From NCBI RefSeq assembly GCF_002101775.1, contig NZ_LQPI01000023.1:1-64000 (forward strand): a stretch of DNA of 64,000 bases. The letters are read 5' to 3'. The number at the start of each line of letters is the position of its first letter. Position 1 is the first letter of the stretch. This DNA comes from Mycolicibacter nonchromogenicus. GTDB taxonomy: Bacteria; Actinomycetota; Actinomycetes; Mycobacteriales; Mycobacteriaceae. The translations under genes and the position numbers were made by a program. Positions 1 through 8,513 of the stretch are shown one piece after another. The notes beneath the pieces were generated by a model. That model saw only the letters and a list, made by a program, of their open reading frames with translations, ran no database searches and was not told where the DNA came from.

Positions 1-152
1 GGCGGCGGGTAGTTACCCGGGGGCGGCGGGTAGTTACCTGCGGGAGGAGGCGGGTAATTGCCGGGAGGAGGCGGCGGGTAATTGCCCTGCGCCGGGAAGT
101 CACCGGACGGGGGTGGGTAGTTGCCCTGCGGGGGCTGCGGGAAGTCAGTCAT
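1..152 (-). CDS. pra: Proline-rich antigen N-terminus (Pra-like), partial
   Basis: Only the first 50 codons are in the window. The ATG at 152-150 follows a GGTGGAG ribosome-binding site. The visible protein starts MTDFPQPPQGNYPPP and continues as tandem GNYPPP(P) units, the low-complexity proline-rich head of the mycobacterial proline-rich antigen. In that family the head is followed by an RDD-type membrane domain, which would lie outside this window. It sits just downstream of the cystathionine beta-synthase gene on the same strand, the order known around M. tuberculosis Rv1077-Rv1078. The assignment rests on the repeat composition and neighbours. Confidence 0.8.
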   Translation of the reverse strand, partial: MTDFPQPPQGNYPPPSGDFPAQGNYPPPPPGNYPPPPAGNYPPPPGNYPP

Positions 153-219
153 CTCCACCCTTTCGGGTCGTGGCGGTGAACGGTCCAAACGTTACCGCAG
201 GACAGCGGGTGTCAGCGCC

Positions 220-1614
220 TTATCGGCGGCGTGGCCCGTCGGACAGAAAGCCCAACAGGTCATGGCGAGTGATGACGCCCACAGGTTTGCCATCCTCGAC
301 CACCATCACCGCGTCGACCTCGGCCAGGGTGGTGGCGGCGACGCCGACCACCTCACCGGATCCGATCAGCGGTAGCGGCGGCCCCATGTGCTGCGACACC
401 GCGTCGGCGAGCTTCGCGCGGCCCTCGAAGACCGCGGAGAGCAGATCGCGCTCGGACACACTGCCGGCCACCTCGCCGGCCATCACCGGCGGCTCGGCGC
501 CGACGACGGGCATCTGCGACACGCCGTACTCTCGCAGGATCCCGATGGCGTCGCGCAGGGTCTCGGACGGATGGGTGTGCACCAGGTCCGGCAGCACCCC
601 CGACTTGGCCCGCAGCACGTCGCCGACCGTGGGCTGCACCGTCGAACCGTCCAGCCGTGAGCGCAGGAACCCGTAGGACGACATCCACGAGTCGTTGAAC
701 AGCTTCGACATATAGCCACGTCCGCCGTCGGGCAGCAGGACGACGACCAGCGAGTCTGGGCCGGCTTTGACGGCGGTCTCCACCGCCGCCACCACGGCCA
801 TCCCGCAGGAGCCGCCCACCAGCAGCGCCTCCTCCCGGGCCAGGCGCCGGGTCATATCGAATGAATCCGCATCGGACACCGCGATGATGCCGTCGGGAAT
901 GCTCGGGTCGTAGGCCTCCGGCCAGAAGTCCTCGCCGACTCCTTCCACCAGATACGGCCGGCCGGTGCCGCCGGAATAGACCGAACCTTCCGGGTCCGCG
1001 CCGATGATCTGCACCCGGCCGTCCGACACCTCTTTGAGATAGCGGCCGGTGCCGGTTATGGTGCCGCCGGTCCCGATCCCGGCGACGAAATGGGTGACCT
1101 GGCCGTCGGTGTCGTTCCAGATCTCCGGACCCGTGGTCTCGTAATGGCTCTGGGGGCCGTTGGGGTTGGAGTACTGATCCGGCTTCCAGGCACCCTCGAT
1201 CTCCTCGACCAGCCGGTTGGAGACGCTGTAGTAGCTGGCCGGGTCGTCCGGCGGCACGGCTGTCGGGCACACCACCACTTCGGCGCCGTAGGCCCGCAAC
1301 ACGTTCTGCTTGTCCTCGCTGACCTTGTCCGGACAGACGAACACGCACTTGTAGCCGCGCCGCTGAGCCACCAGCGCCAGCCCGACACCGGTGTTGCCGG
1401 AGGTGGGTTCGACGATGGTGCCGCCGGGTTTGAGTGCTCCGCTGGCCTCGGCCGCGTCGATCATCTTCACCGCGATGCGGTCCTTGGAGCTTCCACCCGG
1501 GTTGAGGTACTCGACTTTGGCCACCACCCGGCCGGCGCCAGCGGGCACGATCGAATTCAGCTCGACGAGTGGGGTGTTGCCGATCAGATCACTGATGTGG
1601 CTCGCTATCCGCAT
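220..1614 (-). CDS. cbs: Cystathionine beta-synthase
   Basis: PLP enzyme of transsulfuration that condenses serine (or O-acetylserine) with homocysteine. The N-terminal fold-type II domain shows the PLP lysine in NPGGSSKDRIA near residue 44 and the phosphate loop PTSGNTGVG. The C-terminal about 120 residues form a pair of CBS modules (from HTHPSETLRDAIGILREYG to GVITRHDLLGFL). The protein is about 464 residues, the length expected for Rv1077. I chose the second in-frame ATG (1614), where homologues begin with MRIA. An ATG three codons upstream (1623) is possible. The gene is in a minus-strand run after the LipU-like gene, with a repeat-filled gap of about 150 bp between them. Confidence 0.95.
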   Translation of the reverse strand: MRIASHISDLIGNTPLVELNSIVPAGAGRVVAKVEYLNPGGSSKDRIAVKMIDAAEASGALKPGGTIVEPTSGNTGVGLALVAQRRGYKCVFVCPDKVSEDKQNVLRAYGAEVVVCPTAVPPDDPASYYSVSNRLVEEIEGAWKPDQYSNPNGPQSHYETTGPEIWNDTDGQVTHFVAGIGTGGTITGTGRYLKEVSDGRVQIIGADPEGSVYSGGTGRPYLVEGVGEDFWPEAYDPSIPDGIIAVSDADSFDMTRRLAREEALLVGGSCGMAVVAAVETAVKAGPDSLVVVLLPDGGRGYMSKLFNDSWMSSYGFLRSRLDGSTVQPTVGDVLRAKSGVLPDLVHTHPSETLRDAIGILREYGVSQMPVVGAEPPVMAGEVAGSVSERDLLSAVFEGRAKLADAVSQHMGPPLPLIGSGEVVGVAATTLAEVDAVMVVEDGKPVGVITRHDLLGFLSDGPRRR

Positions 1615-1650
1615 GCCTGCCATCGTCTCAGGTTATTTGCCCGGGCGGGT

Positions 1651-1766
1651 CAGCGAGGCTCGACGAAGGAAAGCCGAAGCTGCAACCGCCCCATGAACCC
1701 AGCGGGTCAGCGAGGCTCGACGAAGGAAAGCCGAAGCTGCAACCGCCCCATGGAGCCAGCGGGTCA
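1651..1766 (+). repeat. Tandem 57-bp dispersed repeat, two units
   Basis: Two nearly identical 57-bp units begin with CAGCGAGGCTCGACGAAGGA at 1651 and 1708. A third start is cut off at 1766, and its last bases (TCA) form the stop codon of the LipU-like gene on the other strand. The same element recurs at 12209-12358 and 13841-13900. Read on the plus strand the units stay open in one frame (SARLDEGKPKLQPPHEPSG), although both neighbouring genes are on the minus strand. Each unit holds a short inverted repeat, GGCT and AGCC, 11 bases apart. Confidence 0.9.
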
Positions 1767-2816
1767 ACCGGTCGCTTCCCGGATGTATTCGCCGATCTGG
1801 CGCAACGAGCGGGTGGCCTCCGGCACAAACGGAGCGGCGAGCTGGAAGACGTGAATCTGGCCAGGCCACACCCGCAGTTCCACCGGAACACCAGCCGCCG
1901 CGAGCACCTTGGCGCCCAGCCGGGCGTCATGAAGCAACGCCTCTGAACCGGAGACGTGAATCAGGGTGCGCGGAAGTCCGGGACGGACATGCTGCAGCGG
2001 CTCGACAACTTCCCTGCCGAGGGTGCCATCGGGGCGGGCAGCCGTTTCCACCAGTTCCACCAAGGCGTCAAAAGCCTTGGGCGGGAACATCGCACAGGTG
2101 TGGATATTGGGGTGCGCCTTCTTGGCCTCTTTGGCGATCTCCAGTAGCGGCGACATCGCGACGATCGCCGCCGGCACCTCCTCGTCGCCTTCCTCCAACA
2201 ACCGCTCTGCCAGCGCCAGCGACAGGTAGCCGCCGGCCGAGTCGCCGGCCAGCACGATCTGGTCCGGTTCGTAACCCTGACGGCGCAGCCACCGGTAAGC
2301 GTCGTAGCAGTCATCGACCGCGTCGGCGATGGAGTACTTGGGGATCATCCGGTACTCCACCACCAAGACCGGGCTGTCGGCATACTTCGACAGCGTGGTG
2401 ACGAGCCGGCCGTGGGTGTTGGCCCCGCAGGCCAGAAAGGCCCCGCCATGCATGTAGAGCACGACCCGCCGGGTGCCGTCGGCGGGCAGGACCCCGGCAG
2501 CGCGCACCATCTGCGCCTTACAGTGCGGCAATCGGATGGTGGCCCGGATGGTGCCCGGCGCCGGCAGCATCGCCTTGGCGGCGAAGTCGAGCAACCCGAA
2601 CGGCCACGGCATCCGGGGAAGGTAGCTGCCGACCGAGAGAACCGGCCGGATGGTGGCCCGTGCCGCCAGCCACGCCATCCGTCCCTCGGGGCTGGTCGAC
2701 TCCTCGGAGACCTCGACGGGCAGTCCGTCGTGACGGCCGTACCGGTAAGGCCGCGAACCCGGATACAGGCGGGGACGCACACGTGACGAGCTGGTAATTG
2801 TGTCGGGTGCGGTCAT
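1764..2816 (-). CDS. lipU: LipU-like esterase, HSL-type alpha/beta hydrolase
   Basis: Carboxylesterase/lipase of the hormone-sensitive-lipase family, 350 residues. It shows the oxyanion-hole motif MHGGAF, the nucleophile elbow GDSAGG and a C-terminal histidine in WPGQIHVF. The ATG at 2816 is chosen because a GGAGGGAG Shine-Dalgarno sequence lies just upstream; a longer frame to 2945 has no comparable signal. No signal peptide is evident. Its position before cbs matches Rv1076 (lipU). The stop codon is made by the edge of the 57-bp repeat at 1651-1766, so the last residues may have been shaped by repeat insertion. Physiological substrate unknown. Confidence 0.85.
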   Translation of the reverse strand: MTAPDTITSSSRVRPRLYPGSRPYRYGRHDGLPVEVSEESTSPEGRMAWLAARATIRPVLSVGSYLPRMPWPFGLLDFAAKAMLPAPGTIRATIRLPHCKAQMVRAAGVLPADGTRRVVLYMHGGAFLACGANTHGRLVTTLSKYADSPVLVVEYRMIPKYSIADAVDDCYDAYRWLRRQGYEPDQIVLAGDSAGGYLSLALAERLLEEGDEEVPAAIVAMSPLLEIAKEAKKAHPNIHTCAMFPPKAFDALVELVETAARPDGTLGREVVEPLQHVRPGLPRTLIHVSGSEALLHDARLGAKVLAAAGVPVELRVWPGQIHVFQLAAPFVPEATRSLRQIGEYIREATG

Positions 2817-2997
2817 GATGGACACTCCCTCCAGCCGGCCCGGGCCGGCACAGCCAACGCGGTACTCCGTATCGTCACACGCGAAAAATTGAGAAGAAAT
2901 CTTATGATTCGATCCGATACTGCATCGGGTCCGCTTCGTGACCATATTTGTTTGCTGTGCTCAGGCGACATGGGCGTGCCTTCCCTAAAATCGGGGC

Positions 2998-3852
2998 ATG
3001 GGTCTCGGGGCGACGCGACGCTCGGCGGTCACGCTGGCCACTGCGGGCGGGTTCGCGCTCAGCAGCACCGTCTACCTGGGTGTGCGCAACCTCCTGGTGG
3101 GCCAAGCCGACCGGGCTCGCCAGACGATCCCGAAGGCTTGGGATCTTCCACCTCGTGCTGACGGTATATACGCGGCCGATGACACCGAAGTTCAGCCTTT
3201 TCACCGCGGGGCGAATGTCGATCTGCACCTGATGGTCTTCGGCGACTCCACCGCATGCGGCTACGGCTGTCGTTCCGCGGAAGAGGTTCCCGGCGCGTTG
3301 GTCGCCAGAGCACTGGCGGAGCGCACCGGTTTGCGGGTTCGGTTGAGCACCAAGGCAATTGTTGGCGCCACCTCCAAGGGGCTGGCCGGCCAGGTGGACG
3401 CGATGTTCGTCGCGGGCCCGCCACCGGACGTGGCGGTGATCATGATCGGGGCCAACGACGTCACCGCGCTGCACAGCATCGCCGACGCCGTGCGGTGTCT
3501 GCGTGGAGCGGTGAAGCGTCTGCGCGCCAGCGGCGCGGTGGTGATCGTGGGCACCTGCCCCAAGTTCGGGGCGATCAGCGCGATACCTCGGCCGCTGCGC
3601 TGGGTGGCCCACGCGCGGGCGTGCCAGCTGGCCCGCGCGCAGACCACGGCGGTCAAGGCAGCCGGCGGTATCGGCGTCCCCTTCGCCGACTTCCGTGCGC
3701 GGGAGTTTCACGACCACCCCGAGCTGCTGTTCGCCTCGGACCAGTACCACCCGTCGGCGGCGGGGTACGCCCTGGCTGCGGGCCAAATGATCCCGGCGCT
3801 GTGCGCTGCGCTGGACCGGGCCGATTCCCCCATGGTGGCCTCGTCGGGCTAG
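2998..3852 (+). CDS. SGNH/GDSL-family hydrolase
   Basis: 284-residue esterase-type hydrolase. Block I is VFGDSTACGYG with the nucleophilic serine near residue 83, block III is MIGANDVT, and block V is SDQYHPSAAGYA with the catalytic Asp/His pair. A hydrophobic N-terminal stretch after two arginines (AVTLATAGGFALSSTVYLG) looks like a signal peptide or anchor, so the enzyme probably acts at or outside the membrane. It is divergent from the LipU-like gene and 34 bp upstream of the thiolase gene on the same strand, matching Rv1075c. Substrate unknown. Confidence 0.85.
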   Translation: MGLGATRRSAVTLATAGGFALSSTVYLGVRNLLVGQADRARQTIPKAWDLPPRADGIYAADDTEVQPFHRGANVDLHLMVFGDSTACGYGCRSAEEVPGALVARALAERTGLRVRLSTKAIVGATSKGLAGQVDAMFVAGPPPDVAVIMIGANDVTALHSIADAVRCLRGAVKRLRASGAVVIVGTCPKFGAISAIPRPLRWVAHARACQLARAQTTAVKAAGGIGVPFADFRAREFHDHPELLFASDQYHPSAAGYALAAGQMIPALCAALDRADSPMVASSG

Positions 3853-3886
3853 ATTCGGCTCTATACCCGATTTCAAGGAGCCACAA

Positions 3887-5104
3887 GTGCCTGAAGCTGT
3901 AATCGTCTCAACTGCGCGTTCGCCGATCGGCCGGGCCGGTAAGGGATCCCTGGTCACCATTCGGCCGGACGACCTGGCGGCCCAGATGGTGCGCGCCGCC
4001 CTGGACAAGGTGCCGGCGCTGGACCCGCGCGAGATCGACGACCTGATGATGGGCTGCGGCCAGCCTGGCGGCGCCTCCGGCTACAACATCGGGCGCGTGG
4101 TCTCGGTGCTGCTCGGCTACGACTTCCTGCCCGGCACCACGGTGAACCGGTACTGCTCGTCGTCGCTGCAGACCACCCGGATGGCGTTCCACGCGATCAA
4201 GGCCGGCGAGGGCAACGCCTTCATCTCCGCCGGTGTGGAGACCGTCTCGCAGTTCGGCATCGGTGCTGCCGACGGCGCCCCGAACAGCAAGAACCCGCTG
4301 TTCGCCGACGCGCAGGCCCGCTCTGAGGCTGCCGCTGCCGGTGCCACCGAGTGGCACGACCCGCGCGAAGACGGCCTGCTGCCCGACGTCTACATCGCGA
4401 TGGGCCAGACCGCCGAGAACGTGGTGCTGCACACCGGCATCAGCCGCGAGGACCAGGACCACTGGGGCGTGCGCAGCCAGAACCGTGCCGAGGAAGCCAT
4501 CAACAGCGGCTTCTTCGCCCGCGAGATCTCCCCGGTCACGCTGCCCGACGGCACCGTGGTGAGCACCGACGACGGTCCGCGCGCCGGCACCACCTACGAG
4601 AAGATCAGCCAGCTCAAGCCGGTGTTCCGGCCCGACGGCACGATCACCGCCGGCAACGCCTGCCCGCTCAACGACGGCGCCGCCGCGGTGATCATCACCA
4701 GCGACACCAAGGCCAAGGAGCTGGGTCTGAAGCCGCTGGCCCGGATCGTGTCCACCGGGGTGTCGGGCCTGTCGCCGGAGATCATGGGCCTGGGCCCGAT
4801 CGAGGCCGTCAAGAAGGCGCTGGCGAACGCCAAGCTGTCGATCTCCGACATCGACCTGTTCGAGATCAACGAGGCCTTCGCGGTGCAGGTGCTCGGCTCG
4901 GCCCGCGAGCTAGGTATCGACGAGGACAAGCTGAACGTCTCGGGCGGGGCCATCGCCCTGGGCCACCCGTTCGGTATGACCGGCGCCCGGATCACGGCCA
5001 CCCTGCTGAACAACCTGGCCACCCACGACAAGCAGTTCGGCGTGGAGACCATGTGCGTGGGCGGCGGCCAGGGCATGGCCATGGTGGTCGAGCGGCTCTC
5101 CTAG
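3887..5104 (+). CDS. fadA3: Acetyl-CoA acetyltransferase (thiolase)
   Basis: 405-residue thiolase catalysing CoA-dependent cleavage or formation of 3-ketoacyl-CoA. The acyl-accepting cysteine is in NRYCSSSLQTT (about residue 92), the histidine in IALGHPFGMTGAR, and the C-terminal catalytic cysteine in CVGGGQG. Start is GTG with AAGGAG nine bases upstream. It ends 12 bp before a long hairpin. Its position beside the GDSL hydrolase matches Rv1074c (fadA3). The neighbouring crotonase genes suggest a fatty-acid or side-chain degradation role, which is inference. Confidence 0.93.
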   Translation: MPEAVIVSTARSPIGRAGKGSLVTIRPDDLAAQMVRAALDKVPALDPREIDDLMMGCGQPGGASGYNIGRVVSVLLGYDFLPGTTVNRYCSSSLQTTRMAFHAIKAGEGNAFISAGVETVSQFGIGAADGAPNSKNPLFADAQARSEAAAAGATEWHDPREDGLLPDVYIAMGQTAENVVLHTGISREDQDHWGVRSQNRAEEAINSGFFAREISPVTLPDGTVVSTDDGPRAGTTYEKISQLKPVFRPDGTITAGNACPLNDGAAAVIITSDTKAKELGLKPLARIVSTGVSGLSPEIMGLGPIEAVKKALANAKLSISDIDLFEINEAFAVQVLGSARELGIDEDKLNVSGGAIALGHPFGMTGARITATLLNNLATHDKQFGVETMCVGGGQGMAMVVERLS

Positions 5105-5116
5105 TTTCGTTTCGTC

Positions 5117-5166
5117 GTTGACTCTGCGCTGACCAGGCGAAAGTTGCCTGGTAGCGCAGAGTCAAC
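5117..5166 (+). terminator. Long hairpin downstream of the thiolase gene
   Basis: Inverted repeat with outer arms GTTGACTCTGCGCT/AGCGCAGAGTCAAC and inner arms ACCAGGC/GCCTGGT around loop GAAAGTT, about 21 paired bases with one bulge. It begins 12 bp after the thiolase stop. There is no clear T-tract on the plus strand, so termination is inferred from position and stability. A near copy lies at 5608-5657, in which the outermost G-C pair has become A-T, a compensatory change. Confidence 0.7.
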
Positions 5167-5190
5167 GCCGTTCTAGGGCCTTTCGGGCCC

Positions 5191-5545
5191 GCTCCACCCG
5201 GAAAACCACGACACGTCACCGGCGCGTCGCGTCGTCAGATTCCGGCTCGCGGGCGATGGCTGCGCCGCGGCGGCCAGCGGCGGGCCTGGACGGCCCTGGG
5301 CGCCGCGGTGGCCTCGGCCCTGCCACTGCCTCCCCCGCCCGCTCCACCCGGAAAACCACGACACGTCACCGGCGCGTCGCGTCGTCAGATTCCGCCTCGC
5401 GGACGATGCCTGCCCCGCGGCGGCCAGCGGCAGGCCTGGACGGCCCTGGGCGCCGCGGTGCGCCTCGACCCTGCCGCCGCCTCCCCCACCCGGAAAACCA
5501 CGACGCGTCACCGGCGCGTCGCGTCGCCAGATTCCGGCTCGCGGG
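5191..5545. repeat. Intergenic tandem repeat, about 150 bp, 2.5 copies
   Basis: Copies begin with GCTCCACCCGGAAAACCACG at 5191 and 5341 (period 150 bp). A third, shorter copy begins near 5484 (period about 142 bp) and stops near 5545. The units are about 90 percent alike and stay open in several frames, but none has a convincing start or a protein pattern I recognise. They fill the space between the two hairpins at 5117-5166 and 5608-5657, in a convergent intergenic region of about 570 bp that otherwise holds no gene. Confidence 0.85.
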
Positions 5546-5599
5546 ACGGATGCGCGCCGGATGGCGAGAGATGACGGCATGCGGCCGCGAAACCGGCAC

Positions 5600-5657
5600 A
5601 AAAAAAAATTGACTCTGCGCGTACCAGGCAAAGTTGCCTGGTCAGCGCAGAGTCAAT
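5600..5657 (-). terminator. Intrinsic terminator of the Bax-inhibitor-1 gene
   Basis: Hairpin with outer arms ATTGACTCTGCGC/GCGCAGAGTCAAT and inner arms ACCAGGC/GCCTGGT at 5608-5657. Read on the minus strand it is followed at once by nine U residues (A run 5600-5608 on the plus strand). That is a textbook intrinsic terminator, which is uncommon in mycobacteria, placed 16 bp after the stop of the gene at 5673. Confidence 0.85.
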
Positions 5658-5672
5658 GTGGAGAGCTCTAGG

Positions 5673-6524
5673 TCACTCGCTCTGGAAGTAGCTGAGCAGA
5701 CGCAGGATCTCCAGGTACAGCCACACCAGCGTGACGGTCAGGCCCAGTGCGATGCCCCAGGCCGCCTTCTCCGGCGCGCCGGCGCGGATCAGCTGGTCGG
5801 CGGCGTCGAAGTCGATCAGGAAGCTGAAGGCGGCGATACCGATGCAGACCAGCGAGAAGATGATCGACAGGGTCCCGCCACTGCGCAGGCCCAGACCATC
5901 ACCCCCGCCGACGCCGAACAGCGACAGCACCAGGTTGCCGATCATCAGGGCCAGCACACCGAACATGCCGGCGACGAGCATCCGGGTGAACTTCGGGGTG
6001 ACCCGAATGGCGCCGGTCTTGTAGACCACCAGCATGCCGCCGAACACACCGAGAGTGCCCATCACGGCCTGGCCGATCATCGAGCCGGCGTTGCCGGTCC
6101 CCACCGTGAAGGCCGTCAGCACCCAGGAGATGGCGCCCAGGAACATGCCCTCTAACGCGGCGTAGCTCAGCACCAGGGCCTTGCTGTCCTGCTTGCGGGC
6201 GAACATGCCGATCATCACCAGCGCCAGGCCGCCGAACGCGCCGATGAAGGTCAGCGGCCCGGCCAGCGCCTGGTTGGCCGACACCATGAAGAACGAGATG
6301 ATGGCCGCCACGCTCAGCACGCCGAGCGTGATGCCCGTCTTGGTGACGACGTCATCGATGGTCAGCGGGCGTGTGACCTCCCGCTGCTGGTACTGCGCCA
6401 GCGACGGGTCAACGCGGTAGGCCTGGCCCACCTGCTGAGTCGCACCGGACATGCCGGTTCCAAACTGCGCGTAGCCGCCCTGCTTGGGCAACGAACGAAA
6501 TACCGGGTTGCTGGTCTCCCGCAC
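5673..6524 (-). CDS. Bax inhibitor-1/YccA family membrane protein
   Basis: 283 residues. A soluble N-terminal segment of about 75 residues precedes seven hydrophobic spans, for example GVLSVAAIISFFMVSANQAL, GALGGLALVMIGMF-like and GIALGLTVTLVWLYLEILRL, the pattern of the BI-1/YccA family. GTG start with GAGAGGA upstream. It matches Rv1072 in place and size. The molecular role in bacteria is unsettled; ion leak or protease modulation has been proposed for relatives. It is transcribed away from the crotonase operon and ends in a strong hairpin plus T-tract. Confidence 0.88.
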   Translation of the reverse strand: MRETSNPVFRSLPKQGGYAQFGTGMSGATQQVGQAYRVDPSLAQYQQREVTRPLTIDDVVTKTGITLGVLSVAAIISFFMVSANQALAGPLTFIGAFGGLALVMIGMFARKQDSKALVLSYAALEGMFLGAISWVLTAFTVGTGNAGSMIGQAVMGTLGVFGGMLVVYKTGAIRVTPKFTRMLVAGMFGVLALMIGNLVLSLFGVGGGDGLGLRSGGTLSIIFSLVCIGIAAFSFLIDFDAADQLIRAGAPEKAAWGIALGLTVTLVWLYLEILRLLSYFQSE

Positions 6525-6682
6525 CGTCCCGATCCTCTCTTGGAGCTGTGAAGCGATGGGTTACGAATACTGAATCAACGTTTCCCGTCCCGCCGGAGTT
6601 CCCGGACGGCGTTCGGGCCGCTCTGCCGCCAAACCTTACCCGCGGATAGCTGACCGCGCCTAGGGATCTACATTGCGAAGGC

Positions 6683-7720
6683 GTGACAGTCGAATCTGAC
6701 GAGGTCCTGGCCCACGTTGACAACGGGGTCGGCCTGCTGACACTCAACCGGCCGAAGGCGATCAACTCGCTGAACCTTCCCATGGTGACCGCGATGACCG
6801 CGGCCCTGTCCACCTGGGCCGACGACCCGGCGGTCACGGCGGTGATCCTCAGCGGGGCCGGCGAGCGCGGCCTGTGCGCGGGCGGCGACGTGGTCGCGAT
6901 CTATCACAGCGCCAAAGCCGACGGCGCGGATGCGCGCCGCTTCTGGTACGACGAGTACCTGCTCAACGCGCAGATCGGCGGATTCGCCAAACCGTATGTG
7001 TCGCTGATGGACGGCATCGTGATGGGCGGCGGCGTCGGAGTCAGCGCGCACGCCAACACCCGGGTGGTCACCGACACCACCAAGATGGCGATGCCCGAGG
7101 TCGGCATCGGGTTCATTCCCGATGTCGGCGGCACCTATCTGCTCTCCCGCTCGCCCGGCCGGCTCGGTCTGCACGCGGCCCTGACCGGCGCACCGTTCTC
7201 CGGGCCCGACGCCATCGCGCTGGGGTTCGCCGACCACTACGTGCCGCACGCCGCACTGGAGGCCTTCACCGCGGCGATCATCGCCGACGGAGTGGAGCGC
7301 GCCCTGGCCGCCCACGCGGTCGAGGCGCCGCCGAGTCAACTTGCCGCGCACCGTGACTGGATCGACGAATGCTACGCACACGACACCGTCGCCGAGATCG
7401 TGGACGCGCTGGCCGGCCACGCCAGCCCCGACGCCAACGCCGCCGCCGAGCTGATCGGCACCCGATCCCCGATCGCATGCGCGGTGACGTTGGAGGCGGT
7501 GCGCCGGGCGGGCCGGCTCGCCACCCTGGAAGAGGTTCTGATCCAGGAGTACCGGGTGTCGTGCGCGTCGCTGCGCTCGCATGATCTGGTGGAGGGAATC
7601 CGCGCCCAGCTGGTCGACAAGGACCGCAATCCGCAGTGGTCCCCGGCGACGCTGGCCGAGGTGAGCGCCGCCGACATCGAAAGCTACTTCGTTCCCGCCG
7701 ACCCCGACCTGACCTTCTAA
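6683..7720 (+). CDS. echA9: Enoyl-CoA hydratase/isomerase family (3-hydroxyisobutyryl-CoA hydrolase-like)
   Basis: 345-residue crotonase-fold enzyme, GTG start. The oxyanion-hole segments are RGLCAGGDVVAIYH and MDGIVMGGGVGVSAHAN. The length, the E-for-A pattern around FIPDVGGTYLLSR and the C-terminal extension fit the 3-hydroxyisobutyryl-CoA hydrolase branch more than plain hydratases. It is the first gene of a plus-strand operon, nine bases before echA8, and matches Rv1071c (echA9). A role in valine or fatty-acid breakdown is family inference. Confidence 0.9.
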   Translation: MTVESDEVLAHVDNGVGLLTLNRPKAINSLNLPMVTAMTAALSTWADDPAVTAVILSGAGERGLCAGGDVVAIYHSAKADGADARRFWYDEYLLNAQIGGFAKPYVSLMDGIVMGGGVGVSAHANTRVVTDTTKMAMPEVGIGFIPDVGGTYLLSRSPGRLGLHAALTGAPFSGPDAIALGFADHYVPHAALEAFTAAIIADGVERALAAHAVEAPPSQLAAHRDWIDECYAHDTVAEIVDALAGHASPDANAAAELIGTRSPIACAVTLEAVRRAGRLATLEEVLIQEYRVSCASLRSHDLVEGIRAQLVDKDRNPQWSPATLAEVSAADIESYFVPADPDLTF

Positions 7721-7729
7721 GGAGCACTC

Positions 7730-8503
7730 ATGACCTACGAAACCATTCTCGTCGACCGCGACGGCCGCGTCGGCACCATCACGTTGAACCGGCCGCAGGC
7801 GCTCAACGCCCTCAACAGTCAGGTGATGAACGAAGTCACCACCGCCGCAGCTGAGTTCGACGCCGACCCCGGCATCGGGGCGATCATCATCACCGGCAAC
7901 GCGAAGGCGTTCGCCGCCGGCGCGGACATCAAGGAGATGGCCGAGCTCAGTTTCGCCGACGTGTTCGCCGCCGACTTCTTCGCCGCCTGGTCCAAGCTGG
8001 CCGCGGTGCGCACCCCGACCATCGCAGCGGTGGCCGGTCACGCCCTGGGCGGCGGCTGCGAACTGGCGATGATGTGCGACGTGCTGATCGCCGCGGACAC
8101 CGCCAAGTTCGGTCAGCCGGAGATCAAGCTGGGTGTGCTGCCCGGCATGGGCGGCTCCCAGCGCCTGACCCGGGCCATCGGCAAGGCCAAGGCGATGGAC
8201 CTGATCCTGACCGGTCGCACCATCGACGCCGCCGAAGCCGAGCGGTCCGGCCTGGTGTCCCGGGTGGTGCCCGCCGACGACCTGCTGGCCGAGGCCGGCA
8301 AGGTGGCCGCCACCATCGCCGGGATGAGCCTGTCGGCGGCACGGATGGCCAAGGAAGCGGTCAACCGGGCCTTCGAGTCCACCCTGGCCGAAGGGCTGCT
8401 CTACGAGCGCCGGCTGTTCCACTCGGCATTCGCCACCGACGACCAGACCGAGGGCATGGCGGCGTTCACCGAAAAGCGCGCACCGAACTTCACCCATCGC
8501 TGA
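7730..8503 (+). CDS. echA8: Enoyl-CoA hydratase
   Basis: 257-residue crotonase that hydrates trans-2-enoyl-CoA in beta-oxidation. The two oxyanion-hole segments are [11 protein letters not shown] and [15 protein letters not shown]. The catalytic glutamates fall in GGGCELAM and [19 protein letters not shown] stands five bases before the ATG, and the gene begins nine bases after echA9, so the two are surely cotranscribed. The very conserved sequence matches Rv1070c (echA8). Confidence 0.95.
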   Translation: MTYETILVDRDGRVGTITLNRPQALNALNSQVMNEVTTAAAEFDADPGIGAIIITGNAKAFAAGADIKEMAELSFADVFAADFFAAWSKLAAVRTPTIAAVAGHALGGGCELAMMCDVLIAADTAKFGQPEIKLGVLPGMGGSQRLTRAIGKAKAMDLILTGRTIDAAEAERSGLVSRVVPADDLLAEAGKVAATIAGMSLSAARMAKEAVNRAFESTLAEGLLYERRLFHSAFATDDQTEGMAAFTEKRAPNFTHR

Positions 8504-8513
8504 GTCGACTCCG

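Noticed and set aside
5173..5631. Minus-strand ORF across the 150-bp repeats (repeated NLTTRRAGDVSWFSGW)
   Set aside because: The frame is open only because the repeat is GC-rich; there is no credible start signal and the terminator lies inside it. Kept as a repeat, not a gene.
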